Assembly: GCA_026709335.1 (NCBI GenBank)
Contig: JAPOTE010000021.1
Span: forward strand, 1 to 32,484
DNA: 32,484 bases
Direction: 5' to 3'
Source of the DNA: Bacteroidota bacterium
Lineage (GTDB): Bacteria; Bacteroidota; Rhodothermia; Rhodothermales; Bin80
Shown: positions 9,701 to 17,892 of the stretch, piece after piece
Numbering within the stretch: position 1 is the stretch's first letter
Layout of the letters: every line of letters starts with the position of its first letter
Notes under the pieces: model-generated
What the model was told of the DNA's origin: nothing
What the model saw: the letters and a program-made list of their open reading frames with translations, nothing else
The model's database searches: none
Translations under genes and position numbers: made by a program

Positions 9701-9772
9701 TTCTGCAACAACCGTACTCTCTCCCGATACCGCGATTGGCTCAAAATGGGAAGAACTCTGCTTTTTGCTCAT
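6755..9772 (-). CDS. hsdR: Type I restriction enzyme, motor/endonuclease subunit (type IC, EcoR124I-like)
   Basis: HsdR translocates DNA using ATP and cleaves unmodified DNA in complex with HsdM and HsdS. The 1005-aa protein has an N-terminal PD-(D/E)xK nuclease (Asp156 in RYDVTVLV, Glu170-x-Lys172 in HIELKRRG), a position pattern shifted by five from EcoR124I D151/E165/K167. It then has an SF2 motor: Walker A ATGSGKT (326-332), DECH (426-429), GFTGTPI (451-457), and the later motifs VVNMFLTGFD and AFSRTNR. The C-terminal helical domain that docks to the methylase is present. Length is close to EcoR124I HsdR (about 1040). Its ATG overlaps the hsdS stop by 4 bases (ATGA), so hsdS and hsdR are translationally coupled. 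I see no damage, so it should be functional if a specificity subunit is made. Confidence 0.96.
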   Translation of the reverse strand: MSKKQSSSHFEPIAVSGESTVVAEFLPDGARETAYQSEAELERKFIEQLQSQAYEYLDITTEKELIVNLRSQIEKLNKFKFSDAEWDRFFTTRVSGSNDGITEKTARIQEDSIQLLVRDDGTFKNIRLIDREQIHNNSLQVINQYESKGKRANRYDVTVLVNGLPMVHIELKRRGVDIREAFNQINRYQRESFWAECGLFEYVQLFVISNGTLTKYYSNTVRMGHLDERRKPSRRKTSNSFSFTTWWADAKNRRINELNGFTQTFFAKHTLLNILTRYCVFDVDRKLLVMRPYQIVATEQILQRIKTATNFQNLGKISGGGYIWHATGSGKTLTSFKAAQLAVALPEIDKVLFVVDRKDLDYQTMREYDRFEKGAANSNTSTRELQKQLEDKSKRLIITTIQKLSLFVQRNKRHAVYGMHVVIIFDECHRSQFGDMHATITRAFKRYHLFGFTGTPIFADNASSQGNPKYRTTEQVFGDKLHAYTIVDAISDKNVLPFRIDYINTVKTSPKVKDEKVSAIATEQALLHPERVAQVVNYIRVHFNQKTKRNIGYHHSGKRIAGFNSIFATESIDAAKRYYHEFSEQQPEEPLEKRLKIGLIYSFAPNEEESDGLLGEEGFEPDKLDQSSRDFLDDAISDYNSLFSTNFDTTSDKFQNYYKDVSDRLKKRELDLVIVVNMFLTGFDATTLNTLWVDKRLRSHGLIQAFSRTNRILNSVKTYGNIVSFRDLETATNDALALFGNKDAKGIVLLKPYATYYEEYRDLISTLTSDFPLNEEINSESAQKEFVRLFGSILRLKNILTAFDEFEGNEIIDDRASQDYQSRYLYLYEKIIPPNGAEKESIVDDLVFEIELIKSIEINVDYILMKVEEYLRVKGQSGDKEIRASIQRAVNSSPSLRSKKDLIEKFVDSVSTKIELGTAWVEFIETEMRNELDRIINQERLHSSETKIFVENAFRDGAIPETGTAITKILPPTSKFSQNNSYAVKKQSALSKLERFFDRFFGLIN

Positions 9773-11000
9773 GCAACTTCCTTGAAGGTGAGTAACTTAT
9801 CACGATAGTACTCATATTGCTTGCGGCGCGCATTGATTTCTGCCGGGAGTCCAATCGAGAGATCGTTCACCAGTGCATCAAATTTGTCAAGAGTATCAAC
9901 AATTTTGTGTTGGATTTCAAGAGGAGGAACAGGAATGCGAAAAGGCGCAACATTCTTGATGTAAATGTGTGGTACACCACCTCCACGTTGTTTCATTTGA
10001 TAGATCTCATATTGATTTGATTTCAAGAAATAAAAAATGTATTTGGTGAGTGCTATAGACTCATCAGGTTTTATTGAAAAACCATCGGAAACAAAGATTG
10101 GCTCAGTCCAGAAACTGACAAATCCTGCGTGAGCTCCGGATCCCGCCACAACAATTGTCTCCCCACTACGATTGGCAGTACTATGATGATAGGCTGGTTT
10201 TCTGCCGCCTGCCACAACTGGAACATGACCAACAATAATATCTTTTCGTGTAATTGACGTCCCTCGTTGAATATATGCGATTTCCTCCAATGCTCTGTAT
10301 TTTGTATTATATTTTTGACATATGTGAGGGGGGGGGCACCGTCAAAATCGAGTAATCGATCTCTGTAATACTCATACTGCTTACGCCGTGCCTCTAACTC
10401 TGCCTCTAACTCTGCCTCTAACTCTGCCTGCAATTCTGAAAATGTATCCAAAATGTTCACGATCTCGCGCTGCACTTCAAGGGGCGGGACGGGAATGCGA
10501 AATGCTTTCATAATACGTGCATTCAGGTTTTTAATTGTAGTAAATTGTAACGCACTCTGCAAATATTTTTCAAAACTTCTACTAGTAAGTAAATGGAAAA
10601 GAAATCTTGGATTCAATAGCGTATTATCAGTACGAATCACTGCCATGAAAGCACCAAAAGAATAGTCGGTGTTGTGTTGACGAACATATGCTACTTTCCC
10701 AACATGTGCCTGAGAGCCACTTGCAGCACTGATTATAATATCATTATTCTTTAGCCATTGATCTGGGCGGATTCTTACAGTATTCTGGATTGATTTTACG
10801 CCATCAAAGTTTAGTGTGTTATTTATGAGTGTTATGTTATTTGATCTTAAAACTTTGATCGAGTCATGACTTGATCTATCTGATAATTCATCGGTTTTTT
10901 TGTAGGAAATCCCACGAGTATACGTACCTACCTCCCCTAAATACCTAAATTCCATCCCATTTGGACACAACTCAGCAATCAGCTTTTCAACCTTGTTCAT
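9769..11000 (-). CDS. hsdS: Type I specificity subunit, split by a homopolymer frameshift (phase-variable)
   Basis: HsdS carries two target-recognition domains (TRDs) that set the DNA site for HsdM and HsdR. The first reading frame starts at 11000 (MNKVEKLIAELCPNGMEFRYLGEV) and holds TRD1 and the central conserved region IPVPPLEVQREIVNILDTF plus RRKQYEYYRDRLL. At codon 222-224 it meets C9 (G9 on the plus strand, 10328-10336), and the frame then runs into unrelated sequence, giving a 309-aa product. The second half continues in the next frame (LEEIAYIQRGTS...), holding TRD2 and the second conserved region IPVPPLEIQHKIVDTLDKF plus RRKQYEYYRDKLL. Its ORF alone is 173 aa from a TTG at 10290. With ten C the frames join through FDGAPPPHICQKYNTKYRALEEI into a 410-aa protein of normal length. 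hsdM ends 6 bases upstream. In this state the gene is either off or makes a half-subunit. Confidence 0.93.
10328..10336 (+). repeat. G9 homopolymer inside hsdS (C9 in coding sense)
   Basis: Nine consecutive G on the plus strand sit exactly where the two hsdS frames separate, in the linker after the central conserved region. C9 yields ...GGT GCC CCC CCC CTC ACA, the truncating frame. C10 or C7 yields the frame that continues into TRD2. Homopolymers of this length are typical slipped-strand mispairing sites. Confidence 0.9.
10391..10438 (+). repeat. 12-bp tandem repeat in hsdS central spacer, 3 perfect + 1 degenerate copy
   Basis: CCTCTAACTCTG is repeated exactly at 10391-10402, 10403-10414 and 10415-10426, followed by the diverged copy CCTGCAATTCTG at 10427-10438. 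In HsdS it encodes LQAELEAELEAELEARR, a run of 4-residue units in the helix separating the two TRDs. The frame is kept by any change in copy number. The same place in EcoR124I holds the TAEL repeats whose number sets the spacer length of the recognised site. Confidence 0.9.
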
Positions 11001-11006
11001 TCACTA

Positions 11007-12575
11007 TCATCCCTCCAAGTCGACAACAATGGCGTCAATCTTTGTTCTCAATTCGGATTGCCTTACTACAATTATATCAATTTCGGTATTAAGCGCATGA
11101 ATATCTACTGGTTCACGGGTGTCTTCTTCTTCAACATATGATGAAACCGCAAGGTTATAATCGCTCTCAACAATCTCATTGTGGTCCACTAGACGTGCAC
11201 AATACTCAAGATCCTGGCGCGTGGCAAATATATCAAGGATCTTTTGTTGATGTTCCTGTAATAGTTTGTTCTTATTACCGCTTCGCACAAACTCTGCGGA
11301 TGCATCTATGAACAGTACCGCATTATCAATTTTTGACTTCTTCAATACGATAATACAAGTGGCTATACCTGTACCAAAGAAGAGATCCTGAGGTAACTGG
11401 ATAACGGTGTCAACGAAGTTGTTATCAATCAGATACTGGCGGATCTTTTGCTCCGCCCCACCCCGATAAAGAACTCCGGGGAATTCAACAATTGCCGCCG
11501 TACCATTTACCGCCAACCAGGACAGGATATGCATCGTGAAAGCCAAATCAGCTTTACTCGGAGGTGCAAGAACTCCTGCAGGCGCGTAGCGTGGATCATT
11601 GATTAACAGAGGGTTGTTCTTTCCCTCCCATTTGATGGAATATGGTGGATTTGAGACGATCGCCTCAAATGGCTCGTCGTCAATATGCGAAGGATCAGTC
11701 AAGGTGTCCCCGAGAGCAATCTCAAATTTCTCGAAATTGATATCGTGCAAAAACATGTTGATGCGACACAGATTGTAGGTGGTCAAATTAATTTCCTGGC
11801 CAAAGAATCCCTGACGTACGTTATCCTTGCCGAGTACTTTCGCAAACTTCAATAGCAGGGATCCAGAACCACAAGCAGGATCATAGACCTTGTTGACCTC
11901 TGTCTTACCAAACACAGTAATCCGTGCAAGGAGTTCAGAAACCTCCTGTGGGGTAAAGAACTCACCTCCTGACTTCCCCGCCGCAGATGCATACATCATC
12001 ATCAGATATTCGTATGCATCTCCGAACAGATCAATTGTATTGTGGGAAAATTTGCCCTTCTTACTCAATGGTAGATCTCCAATTGCATCCAGAAGCTTGA
12101 CCAGCTTTTCATTTCGTTTTCCGACGGTTGGGCCAAGTTTGCTGCTGTTAACATCCAGGTCATCAAACAATCCTTTCATGTCACTTTCGCTGTCTGTTCC
12201 GATGGCAGAACCTTCAATATTGCGGAAAATGCGACTCAGGGTTTCGTTGAGATTGAAGTCATGCCGTGCTCTGCCCCGCAAGTTGACAAACAGCTCCGAC
12301 GGCAGGATATAAAATCCTTTCTCATCGACAGTTGTACTGCGGGCTACTTCTGCTTCCTCATCAGTGAGGCTGGCGTAATCAAAATCGAGCTCCCCTGCCC
12401 TGTACTCCTGCTCATTGAGATAATCGGTCAGATTCTCGGAAATAAACCGATAGAACAGCATGCCCAACACATAGCTCTTGAAATCCCAACCATCTACAGA
12501 GCCCCGAAGGTCATTGGCAATGCGCCATATGATTTTGTGCAACTCGGCGCGTTCGACGTCTGTGTGCTGATTCAT
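11007..12575 (-). CDS. hsdM: Type I DNA adenine methyltransferase subunit (type IC)
   Basis: HsdM methylates adenine in the target chosen by HsdS, protecting host DNA. The 522-aa protein closely follows EcoR124I HsdM in layout: an N-terminal helical domain (RAELHKIIWRIANDLRGSVDGWDF near the start), then GKSGGEFFTPQEV (200-212), SAM-binding motif I DPACGSGSLL (232-241), GQEIN, and the catalytic NPPY (309-312). The C-terminal YNLAVSSYVEEEDTREPVDI segment is also typical. It is the first gene of the hsdM-hsdS-hsdR set. The 117 bases upstream should contain the promoter. No frameshift or missing motif is seen. Confidence 0.96.
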   Translation of the reverse strand: MNQHTDVERAELHKIIWRIANDLRGSVDGWDFKSYVLGMLFYRFISENLTDYLNEQEYRAGELDFDYASLTDEEAEVARSTTVDEKGFYILPSELFVNLRGRARHDFNLNETLSRIFRNIEGSAIGTDSESDMKGLFDDLDVNSSKLGPTVGKRNEKLVKLLDAIGDLPLSKKGKFSHNTIDLFGDAYEYLMMMYASAAGKSGGEFFTPQEVSELLARITVFGKTEVNKVYDPACGSGSLLLKFAKVLGKDNVRQGFFGQEINLTTYNLCRINMFLHDINFEKFEIALGDTLTDPSHIDDEPFEAIVSNPPYSIKWEGKNNPLLINDPRYAPAGVLAPPSKADLAFTMHILSWLAVNGTAAIVEFPGVLYRGGAEQKIRQYLIDNNFVDTVIQLPQDLFFGTGIATCIIVLKKSKIDNAVLFIDASAEFVRSGNKNKLLQEHQQKILDIFATRQDLEYCARLVDHNEIVESDYNLAVSSYVEEEDTREPVDIHALNTEIDIIVVRQSELRTKIDAIVVDLEG

Positions 12576-12692
12576 CGGCTGCCTATTCTTGTGACTTGTT
12601 TACCCTCAAAAAATATTCTTGGCCAACTTATGCCTCTGTTGCAAAGGAAAATGAATTACTGTTTTTGAATCTACTGAGAGACATACCGAACC

Positions 12693-13100
12693 TCATCCCA
12701 CGGAAATAGAATCATCCACACGAGTAATCTTATAATTCCTCATCCTGATGGCACCAAGCGCTCGCCCGTCATCAAAAGGAATCCAAAACAACCCTTCCGA
12801 ATCCCCCGTTTTCATTTCCAATGGCTTCATAGAGCCTTTAACATCTGTGAATTCTTCTCCCTCCAGAGACTCGAAAATAATCGTAAATCTATACTCCACA
12901 CCGTATTCATTGCGATTCTGTAGCATCATTACAACTCCGTCATTTTCGGCATCTGCCTTGGGGTAAAAAACATACAGGAAGCGAACCCCCTCATACACAA
13001 ATAATTCTTTCCAGGCTTCCTCTCCCGCAAATTCCTGTGCTATACTAGCTTGAGTGATAAGAAGGACTGCGAGACCAGTCAGTGCTCGAGACAATTTCAT
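12693..13100 (-). CDS. Small secreted protein of unknown function
   Basis: A 135-aa protein with a clear Sec signal peptide ([22 protein letters not shown], likely cut after AQ). The mature part is about 110 residues, rich in aromatic and acidic residues with alternating hydrophobicity, suggesting a small beta-fold; I do not recognise a family. There is no lipobox, so it should be periplasmic. Its ATG overlaps the transketolase stop by 4 bases (ATGA), which supports it as a real, translationally coupled gene. It is the last gene before the hsd block, with 117 bases to the hsdM start. Confidence 0.75.
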   Translation of the reverse strand: MKLSRALTGLAVLLITQASIAQEFAGEEAWKELFVYEGVRFLYVFYPKADAENDGVVMMLQNRNEYGVEYRFTIIFESLEGEEFTDVKGSMKPLEMKTGDSEGLFWIPFDDGRALGAIRMRNYKITRVDDSISVG

Positions 13101-15082
13101 GCACCCAGAATTGCATCTCGTGCTACCTCTGCTACATGCTCCGCAGTAAAACCAAACTGTTCAAATAGCACATTGCCTGGCGCAGATGCTCCGAACCTGT
13201 CAAGGCATACCATGTGGCTGGCATACCGATCCCATCCAAGTGATACGGCAGCCTCCACAGCGACTCGAACGGAAACCGACTTTGGCAGGATTTTTTCTCT
13301 ATACGATTTAGATTGTGCAGCAAATAATTCCCAAGACGGCATGCTGACTACACGAGTGGGAATTCCCTCAGCCTCCAGAATTGGCGCAGCAGCGGTCGCA
13401 TACTGCAATTCACTCCCCGTTCCAATAAAAATGACTTGTGGTTCCGAAGCACTCTCTTTTGTCACGACATATGCACCATAGGCAACTTGATCCATATTAT
13501 CGGTAATCGAGGGAACCCCCTGCCGTGTCAGAATCAGAGCACTTGGACCATCCTTTCTCCGAATTGCCTCACGCCAAACATACCTAGTTTCATTTGCATC
13601 AGCAGGCCTAAAAACAACCAGATTGGGAATCGCACGGAGTGACATAATTTGCTCTATGCCCTGATGTGTGGGACCATCTTCACCAGTTCCAATGGAATCG
13701 TGCGTGAAGATATAGATGACAGGTATTCCCATCAATGCGCTCAGGCGGATTGACGGTCGCATATAATCACTGAACACCAGGAATGTCGCACAATAGGGCC
13801 GTAATCCTCCATGCAATGCGAGACCATTACTAATTGCCGCCATTGCGTGTTCACGAACACCATAGTACAGATATGTACCAGATTTTTGCTGACATGTGAA
13901 CACGTTTTGTACTTTCCCCTTCGTTTTATTAGACCCCGTCAAATCGGCTGATCCACCAATCAGGCCAGGTACTTTATCGAGAAGCAGGTTTAATGCCTGT
14001 CCGCTAGCCGCTCTGGTGGCCATCGCACTATCGACACTGAGTTCACTCAATGCTTCAGACCAACCAGCGGGTAACGTTTTCTCCCGGATAGCTTCCAATT
14101 CCGCAAGCTCTGCGGGATATAATTTCTGATACAAAGATCTTCGGGATACCCATTCTTTCTGATGCTCCATGCCAGATGAGATATTGTCCATAGCAGTTCT
14201 TACTTCCGGAGGGACAAAAAATTGGCTGTCTGTCTTCCAGCCCTGTGACTGCTTTGTGAGCGTAACCTCTTCTTGTCCAAGGGGAGCCCCATGTGAAGCG
14301 GCGGTACCAGCTTTATTTGGACTTCCAAACCCAATGGTTGTGCGAACACAAATCAATGAAGGATGATCTTGGCATTCCTTGGCCTCCCAGAGAGCATTAC
14401 GGATTGCCTCCAGATCTGTGCCATCCACACTGGGAATTACCTGCCAGTTATATGCGGCGAATCGGCCCTGAATATTCTCGGAAGAACACAAAGCCAGGTC
14501 ACCATCTATTGTGATCTGGTTGTCATCCCATAGATAAATCAATTTTCCCAAACCCAAGTGGCCTGCCAGCGAAGCGGCCTCATGTGAAATCCCTTCCATC
14601 AGGTCACCGTCCGAGACAATCCCATAGGTGTAATGATCTATGATAGTTGCCTCTTCACGATTGAAGCGTGCAGAAAGGTGTGCCTCTGCAATTGCCATGC
14701 CTACACCATTTCCAAAGCCTTGCCCAAGTGGACCCGTTGTCGTCTCGACACCAGGTGTTGAGCCATATTCCGGATGCCCTGGCGTCTTGCTTCCCCATTG
14801 ACGAAATTTCTTGATCTCGTCTAGCGGAAGGTCATAACCTGTCAAATGCAATAACGCATACAGAAGCATGGACCCATGCCCGGCAGAAAGAACAAAGCGA
14901 TCCCGATTAAACCAGTTTGGATCAGATGGATTATGACGCATGAACTCAGTCCAAAGAACATAAGCCATCGGAGCTGCACCCATAGGCATGCCTGGATGCC
15001 CACTTCGAGCACATTCAACAGCATCCACCGCTAACATCCGTATTGTATCAATACAGAGTCGTTCAAGGTCTTTGGTAATCAT
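13097..15082 (-). CDS. tkt: Transketolase
   Basis: Transketolase moves two-carbon ketol units between sugar phosphates in the pentose phosphate pathway, using thiamine diphosphate. The 661-aa protein has normal length and all landmarks: [20 protein letters not shown] near the N-terminus with substrate-binding His29, [40 protein letters not shown], the ThDP motif from [15 protein letters not shown] to DDNQITIDG, then [20 protein letters not shown] with the catalytic Glu, and [16 protein letters not shown]. It lies 3 bases after the VKOR-DsbA gene stop and overlaps the small secreted gene downstream, so the three form an operon without an obvious functional theme. Confidence 0.96.
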   Translation of the reverse strand: MITKDLERLCIDTIRMLAVDAVECARSGHPGMPMGAAPMAYVLWTEFMRHNPSDPNWFNRDRFVLSAGHGSMLLYALLHLTGYDLPLDEIKKFRQWGSKTPGHPEYGSTPGVETTTGPLGQGFGNGVGMAIAEAHLSARFNREEATIIDHYTYGIVSDGDLMEGISHEAASLAGHLGLGKLIYLWDDNQITIDGDLALCSSENIQGRFAAYNWQVIPSVDGTDLEAIRNALWEAKECQDHPSLICVRTTIGFGSPNKAGTAASHGAPLGQEEVTLTKQSQGWKTDSQFFVPPEVRTAMDNISSGMEHQKEWVSRRSLYQKLYPAELAELEAIREKTLPAGWSEALSELSVDSAMATRAASGQALNLLLDKVPGLIGGSADLTGSNKTKGKVQNVFTCQQKSGTYLYYGVREHAMAAISNGLALHGGLRPYCATFLVFSDYMRPSIRLSALMGIPVIYIFTHDSIGTGEDGPTHQGIEQIMSLRAIPNLVVFRPADANETRYVWREAIRRKDGPSALILTRQGVPSITDNMDQVAYGAYVVTKESASEPQVIFIGTGSELQYATAAAPILEAEGIPTRVVSMPSWELFAAQSKSYREKILPKSVSVRVAVEAAVSLGWDRYASHMVCLDRFGASAPGNVLFEQFGFTAEHVAEVARDAILGA

Positions 15083-15085
15083 TAA

Positions 15086-16264
15086 CTATAGTTCGAGTTT
15101 GGCCTGCTCAACAAAATGAGTAAGACAAGCTAGGTTACGACTTGAACTACTCACTCGCCTGCTATTGACAATGATTGCAGGAACCCCTGTAAACCCCATA
15201 CCATCAAAAAATCCACGTGTTTGGACGGTCATCGAGGAGTATTTACGCTCTGCCAGTGCTCTACGAAAATCTGCTCCATCCAATCCAAGATCCTCTGCAA
15301 ATTCGGAAAGACGCTCCACGGACAAACCTGTGGTCGGAGACTGGTGTTCAAAGAGTAAATCTATCATTTCCTCAAAGACACCATTCTCATTCGCATAGTA
15401 GAGAGATGCAATCTCCTCCAGAGAATAGGTTGGACCTCCGACGATAGGCACCGGTTTGATGACAACTTTGACCGAGTCGGGGTACTTGGCAGCAAGAGCT
15501 TTTATAGTCGGATGTACCGCCTTGCAATGATTGCAATTTGGATCCAGGAATTCCATAATCAAAATCGGGGCATCCGGTGATCCAATCACGGGATCATAGT
15601 CCATAACAATTTGCTCTAGATTGTCATAGGCAGGATATTCAAAATCATAGGTGCAGGTGGACAGATCAATATCCACATGACTGACCGCAATCGGTTCTAT
15701 CGCTTCTCGATCACCTGATAAATTGTAATAATCAAGCCCGAGAAGAATCAGGAGAACTACAGCTGTACCTGCGTGGAAATATTTTTCACTTGTCGGCGCG
15801 GGCCGGAGCTGACGAAAGGCATTTTTTTTGAATAAACCATAAAATGTGACTACCGCAATCAATGTGGCAATTGAAAACGAGTAGAGACACAACTGACACC
15901 ATCCCTCTATAGCAGTGGCCTGCAGGACTGTTAAAAATAAAGAGTAAATCCAGCCCAGCCCAACTATAACAGCTCTGCCTCGGATGAGTCTGTTGCCCCA
16001 TCCCCCAATATTTCGTGCAATTAATAGGCTCCCCAAACCAATTGTGACGTAAAACACGAATCCCCACCATGCACTGGGAATTCCAAATGGAGCAGGATCA
16101 CTGGCAATGACACCGATACAGTTTGATCCGACTCCACAAAGTGGATCCCCGTCGCCACCGCCACCATCGTACCAGAGCGCAATGTGAAGGGTCAAGCCGA
16201 TACCGGCCAGAGCCAGAACATAAAGAAGACGTTCAAGAGTCTTGCGATACACGAATAAAGACAT
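15086..16264 (-). CDS. VKOR-DsbA fusion: disulfide-bond formation membrane protein
   Basis: A 392-aa fusion of an integral-membrane vitamin K epoxide reductase domain and a periplasmic thioredoxin-like (DsbA/DsbG-type) domain. Such proteins pass electrons from newly oxidised cysteines to quinone, replacing DsbB. VKOR part: TM1 near residues 12-31, loop cysteines Cys43 and Cys49 (same 5-residue gap as the Synechococcus enzyme), the PSAWWG segment, and the active CxxC Cys123-Cys126 (CQLC). Another TM lies near 166-180. The thioredoxin part has FLDPNCNHCKAVHP with Cys244-Cys247 and a cis-Pro loop GFTGVPAIIVN. All four VKOR cysteines are present. The start at 16264 gives MSLFVYRKTLERLL, a normal N-in leader. 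It is first in the operon with transketolase and divergent from trpE. Confidence 0.92.
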   Translation of the reverse strand: MSLFVYRKTLERLLYVLALAGIGLTLHIALWYDGGGGDGDPLCGVGSNCIGVIASDPAPFGIPSAWWGFVFYVTIGLGSLLIARNIGGWGNRLIRGRAVIVGLGWIYSLFLTVLQATAIEGWCQLCLYSFSIATLIAVVTFYGLFKKNAFRQLRPAPTSEKYFHAGTAVVLLILLGLDYYNLSGDREAIEPIAVSHVDIDLSTCTYDFEYPAYDNLEQIVMDYDPVIGSPDAPILIMEFLDPNCNHCKAVHPTIKALAAKYPDSVKVVIKPVPIVGGPTYSLEEIASLYYANENGVFEEMIDLLFEHQSPTTGLSVERLSEFAEDLGLDGADFRRALAERKYSSMTVQTRGFFDGMGFTGVPAIIVNSRRVSSSSRNLACLTHFVEQAKLEL

Positions 16265-16292
16265 AGATTCTATGTTAAGTTGCTGTAAATTT

Positions 16293-16430
16293 ATGAATTC
16301 TAATTATTACGATACATCAAACTGGTGGACAAGATTCAGGAATTTAAATTTATGGTATGATATGGCATTGAATTATTCGATCGTGCGTATAAGTGGATAT
16401 GACGAACCACGAATTTCAATCAACTGTTAG
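16293..16430 (+). promoter_or_regulatory. Possible trp leader ORF with tandem Trp codons
   Basis: An ATG at 16293 opens a short ORF (45 codons, stop TAG at 16428-16430) that reads MNSNYYDTSNWWTRFRNLNL and then WYD. Adjacent TGG TGG codons lie at 16323-16328 and a third TGG at 16353-16355, all within about 75 bases of the trpE start, with which the ORF overlaps out of frame. Tandem Trp codons upstream of trpE are the hallmark of ribosome-mediated attenuation. However, I find no clear terminator hairpin with a T-run between the Trp codons and trpE, so if it regulates, it may do so through overlap or translational coupling. It may also be a chance ORF. Confidence 0.35.
16353..16361 (+). promoter_or_regulatory. 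Weak extended -10-like site before trpE
   Basis: TGGTATGAT matches an extended -10 (TGn followed by TATGAT), 38 bases before the trpE ATG at 16399. No good -35 lies 16-18 bases upstream, and the site overlaps the possible leader ORF, so the two readings compete. Confidence 0.2.
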
Positions 16431-17892
16431 AGAGCAACGCTCAACGGGAACTGAGCGTTTCATCGTTCCGGTAAATCACCGCCTGAGTGCCGACCTTCTA
16501 ACCCCTGTAAGTGCACTTTTGGCGCTTCGACAAAATAGTAGCCGCGCATTTTTACTCGAAAGTGTAGAAGGCGGTGAAAATATGGCTCGATATTCATTTC
16601 TGGGCCGCAACCCCTATCGAATTGTACGAACTGCAGGAAATGTTATCACTGTCGAACACGTTCCAACAGGAGAAATTACCCGAACTCCCGAAACTGACAT
16701 TTTTGAGGTACTTCAACGCTTCATGGATGAGTTTGTGGAGGTGAAACTGCCTGAACTGCCTCGGTTCCACTGCGGAGCAGTGGGATACATGAGTTATGAC
16801 AGCGTGCGCCTTATTGAACATTTACCCAATCCTCCAATAGATGATCTTCATCTTCCAGATGCAATCTGGGGATTTTACGATACTCTCGCTGCCTTTGATC
16901 GACTAAAACACCAAATTGTGCTCATCGCGAATGTATTTGTTACTCCTGATTTGAATCTCAACGATGCCTATGCTCAGGCAGTGCAACGGCTTAAAGATTT
17001 GGAACGTGATCTGCGATCGCCATTTGATAGTCCCGAACCTGTAAAACTCGGATCTGAAAATTTCACATCAAATTTTGAACGTGACGATTTTGAAGCGGTA
17101 GTTGCCGAGACAAAGCAACGAATTTATGAAGGAGATATCTTCCAGGTTGTGCTTTCTCAGCGATTTTCTCTTCCATTTGCAGGGGATCCGTTTAATCTGT
17201 ACAGAGCTTTACGCCAAATCAATCCTTCTCCCTATCTGTTTTATCTTGATTTGGAGGAGGTTTCCCTCATTGGCAGTTCCCCGGAAGTTCTTGTGCGTGT
17301 CGAAGATAAACGTGCGGAACTACTGCCTATTGCTGGAACACGGCCTCGTGGCAAAACCGCAGAGGAAGACGAGTTCCTTGCCCAAGACTTACTCTCTGAT
17401 TCCAAAGAACGCGCTGAACACCTGATGCTGGTCGATCTTGGCCGAAATGACCTGGGACGAATCAGTAAACTGGGAAGTGTTACTGTTGATCGATATGCCT
17501 ATATCGAACGCTATTCTCATGTGATGCATATTGTGAGTGCCGTTTCTGGAAAACTCAAAGATGATATGACTGCCATGGATGTCCTGAGAGCATGTTTTCC
17601 GGCAGGTACTGTTAGTGGAGCCCCCAAGATTCGTGCTATGGAAATCATTGACGAACTTGAACCGACTCGTCGAGGCATCTATGCAGGGACCGTGGGATAT
17701 GTTGATTTTTCGGGCAATTTGGATATGTGTATTGCCATTCGAACGATGGTCGTTCAAGGTGATCACATCTTTATTCAGGCCGGTGCAGGGATCGTTGCAG
17801 ATAGCATTCCTTCACTCGAATATGAAGAAACTAAAAACAAAGCTCGAGCACTTAGGCAGGCCCTTCTCACTGCTGCGCAAGGACTCCTTTAG
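16399..17892 (+). CDS. trpE: Anthranilate synthase component I
   Basis: TrpE makes anthranilate from chorismate using ammonia delivered by TrpG, the first committed step of tryptophan synthesis. The 497-aa protein (from ATG 16399; a GTG two codons earlier is in frame) has the chorismate-binding core: SPEVLVRVEDK, IAGTRPRGKTAEED, LMLVDLGRNDLGRIS, FPAGTVSGAPKIRAMEII and GAGIVADSIPSLEYEE. The N-terminal part has AFLLESVEGGENMARYSFLG, including the LLES Trp-binding element, so feedback inhibition by tryptophan is likely. It is the first gene of the plus-strand operon, divergent from the VKOR gene with 134 bases between starts. TrpE and TrpG are separate, with trpG about 2.6 kb downstream. Confidence 0.96.
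   Translation: MTNHEFQSTVREQRSTGTERFIVPVNHRLSADLLTPVSALLALRQNSSRAFLLESVEGGENMARYSFLGRNPYRIVRTAGNVITVEHVPTGEITRTPETDIFEVLQRFMDEFVEVKLPELPRFHCGAVGYMSYDSVRLIEHLPNPPIDDLHLPDAIWGFYDTLAAFDRLKHQIVLIANVFVTPDLNLNDAYAQAVQRLKDLERDLRSPFDSPEPVKLGSENFTSNFERDDFEAVVAETKQRIYEGDIFQVVLSQRFSLPFAGDPFNLYRALRQINPSPYLFYLDLEEVSLIGSSPEVLVRVEDKRAELLPIAGTRPRGKTAEEDEFLAQDLLSDSKERAEHLMLVDLGRNDLGRISKLGSVTVDRYAYIERYSHVMHIVSAVSGKLKDDMTAMDVLRACFPAGTVSGAPKIRAMEIIDELEPTRRGIYAGTVGYVDFSGNLDMCIAIRTMVVQGDHIFIQAGAGIVADSIPSLEYEETKNKARALRQALLTAAQGLL

Noticed and set aside
16242-16292. Promoter for trpE or for the VKOR gene in the divergent region
   Set aside because: Short TATGTT-like and TTGCGA-like hexamers exist but with wrong spacing, so no promoter is called there.
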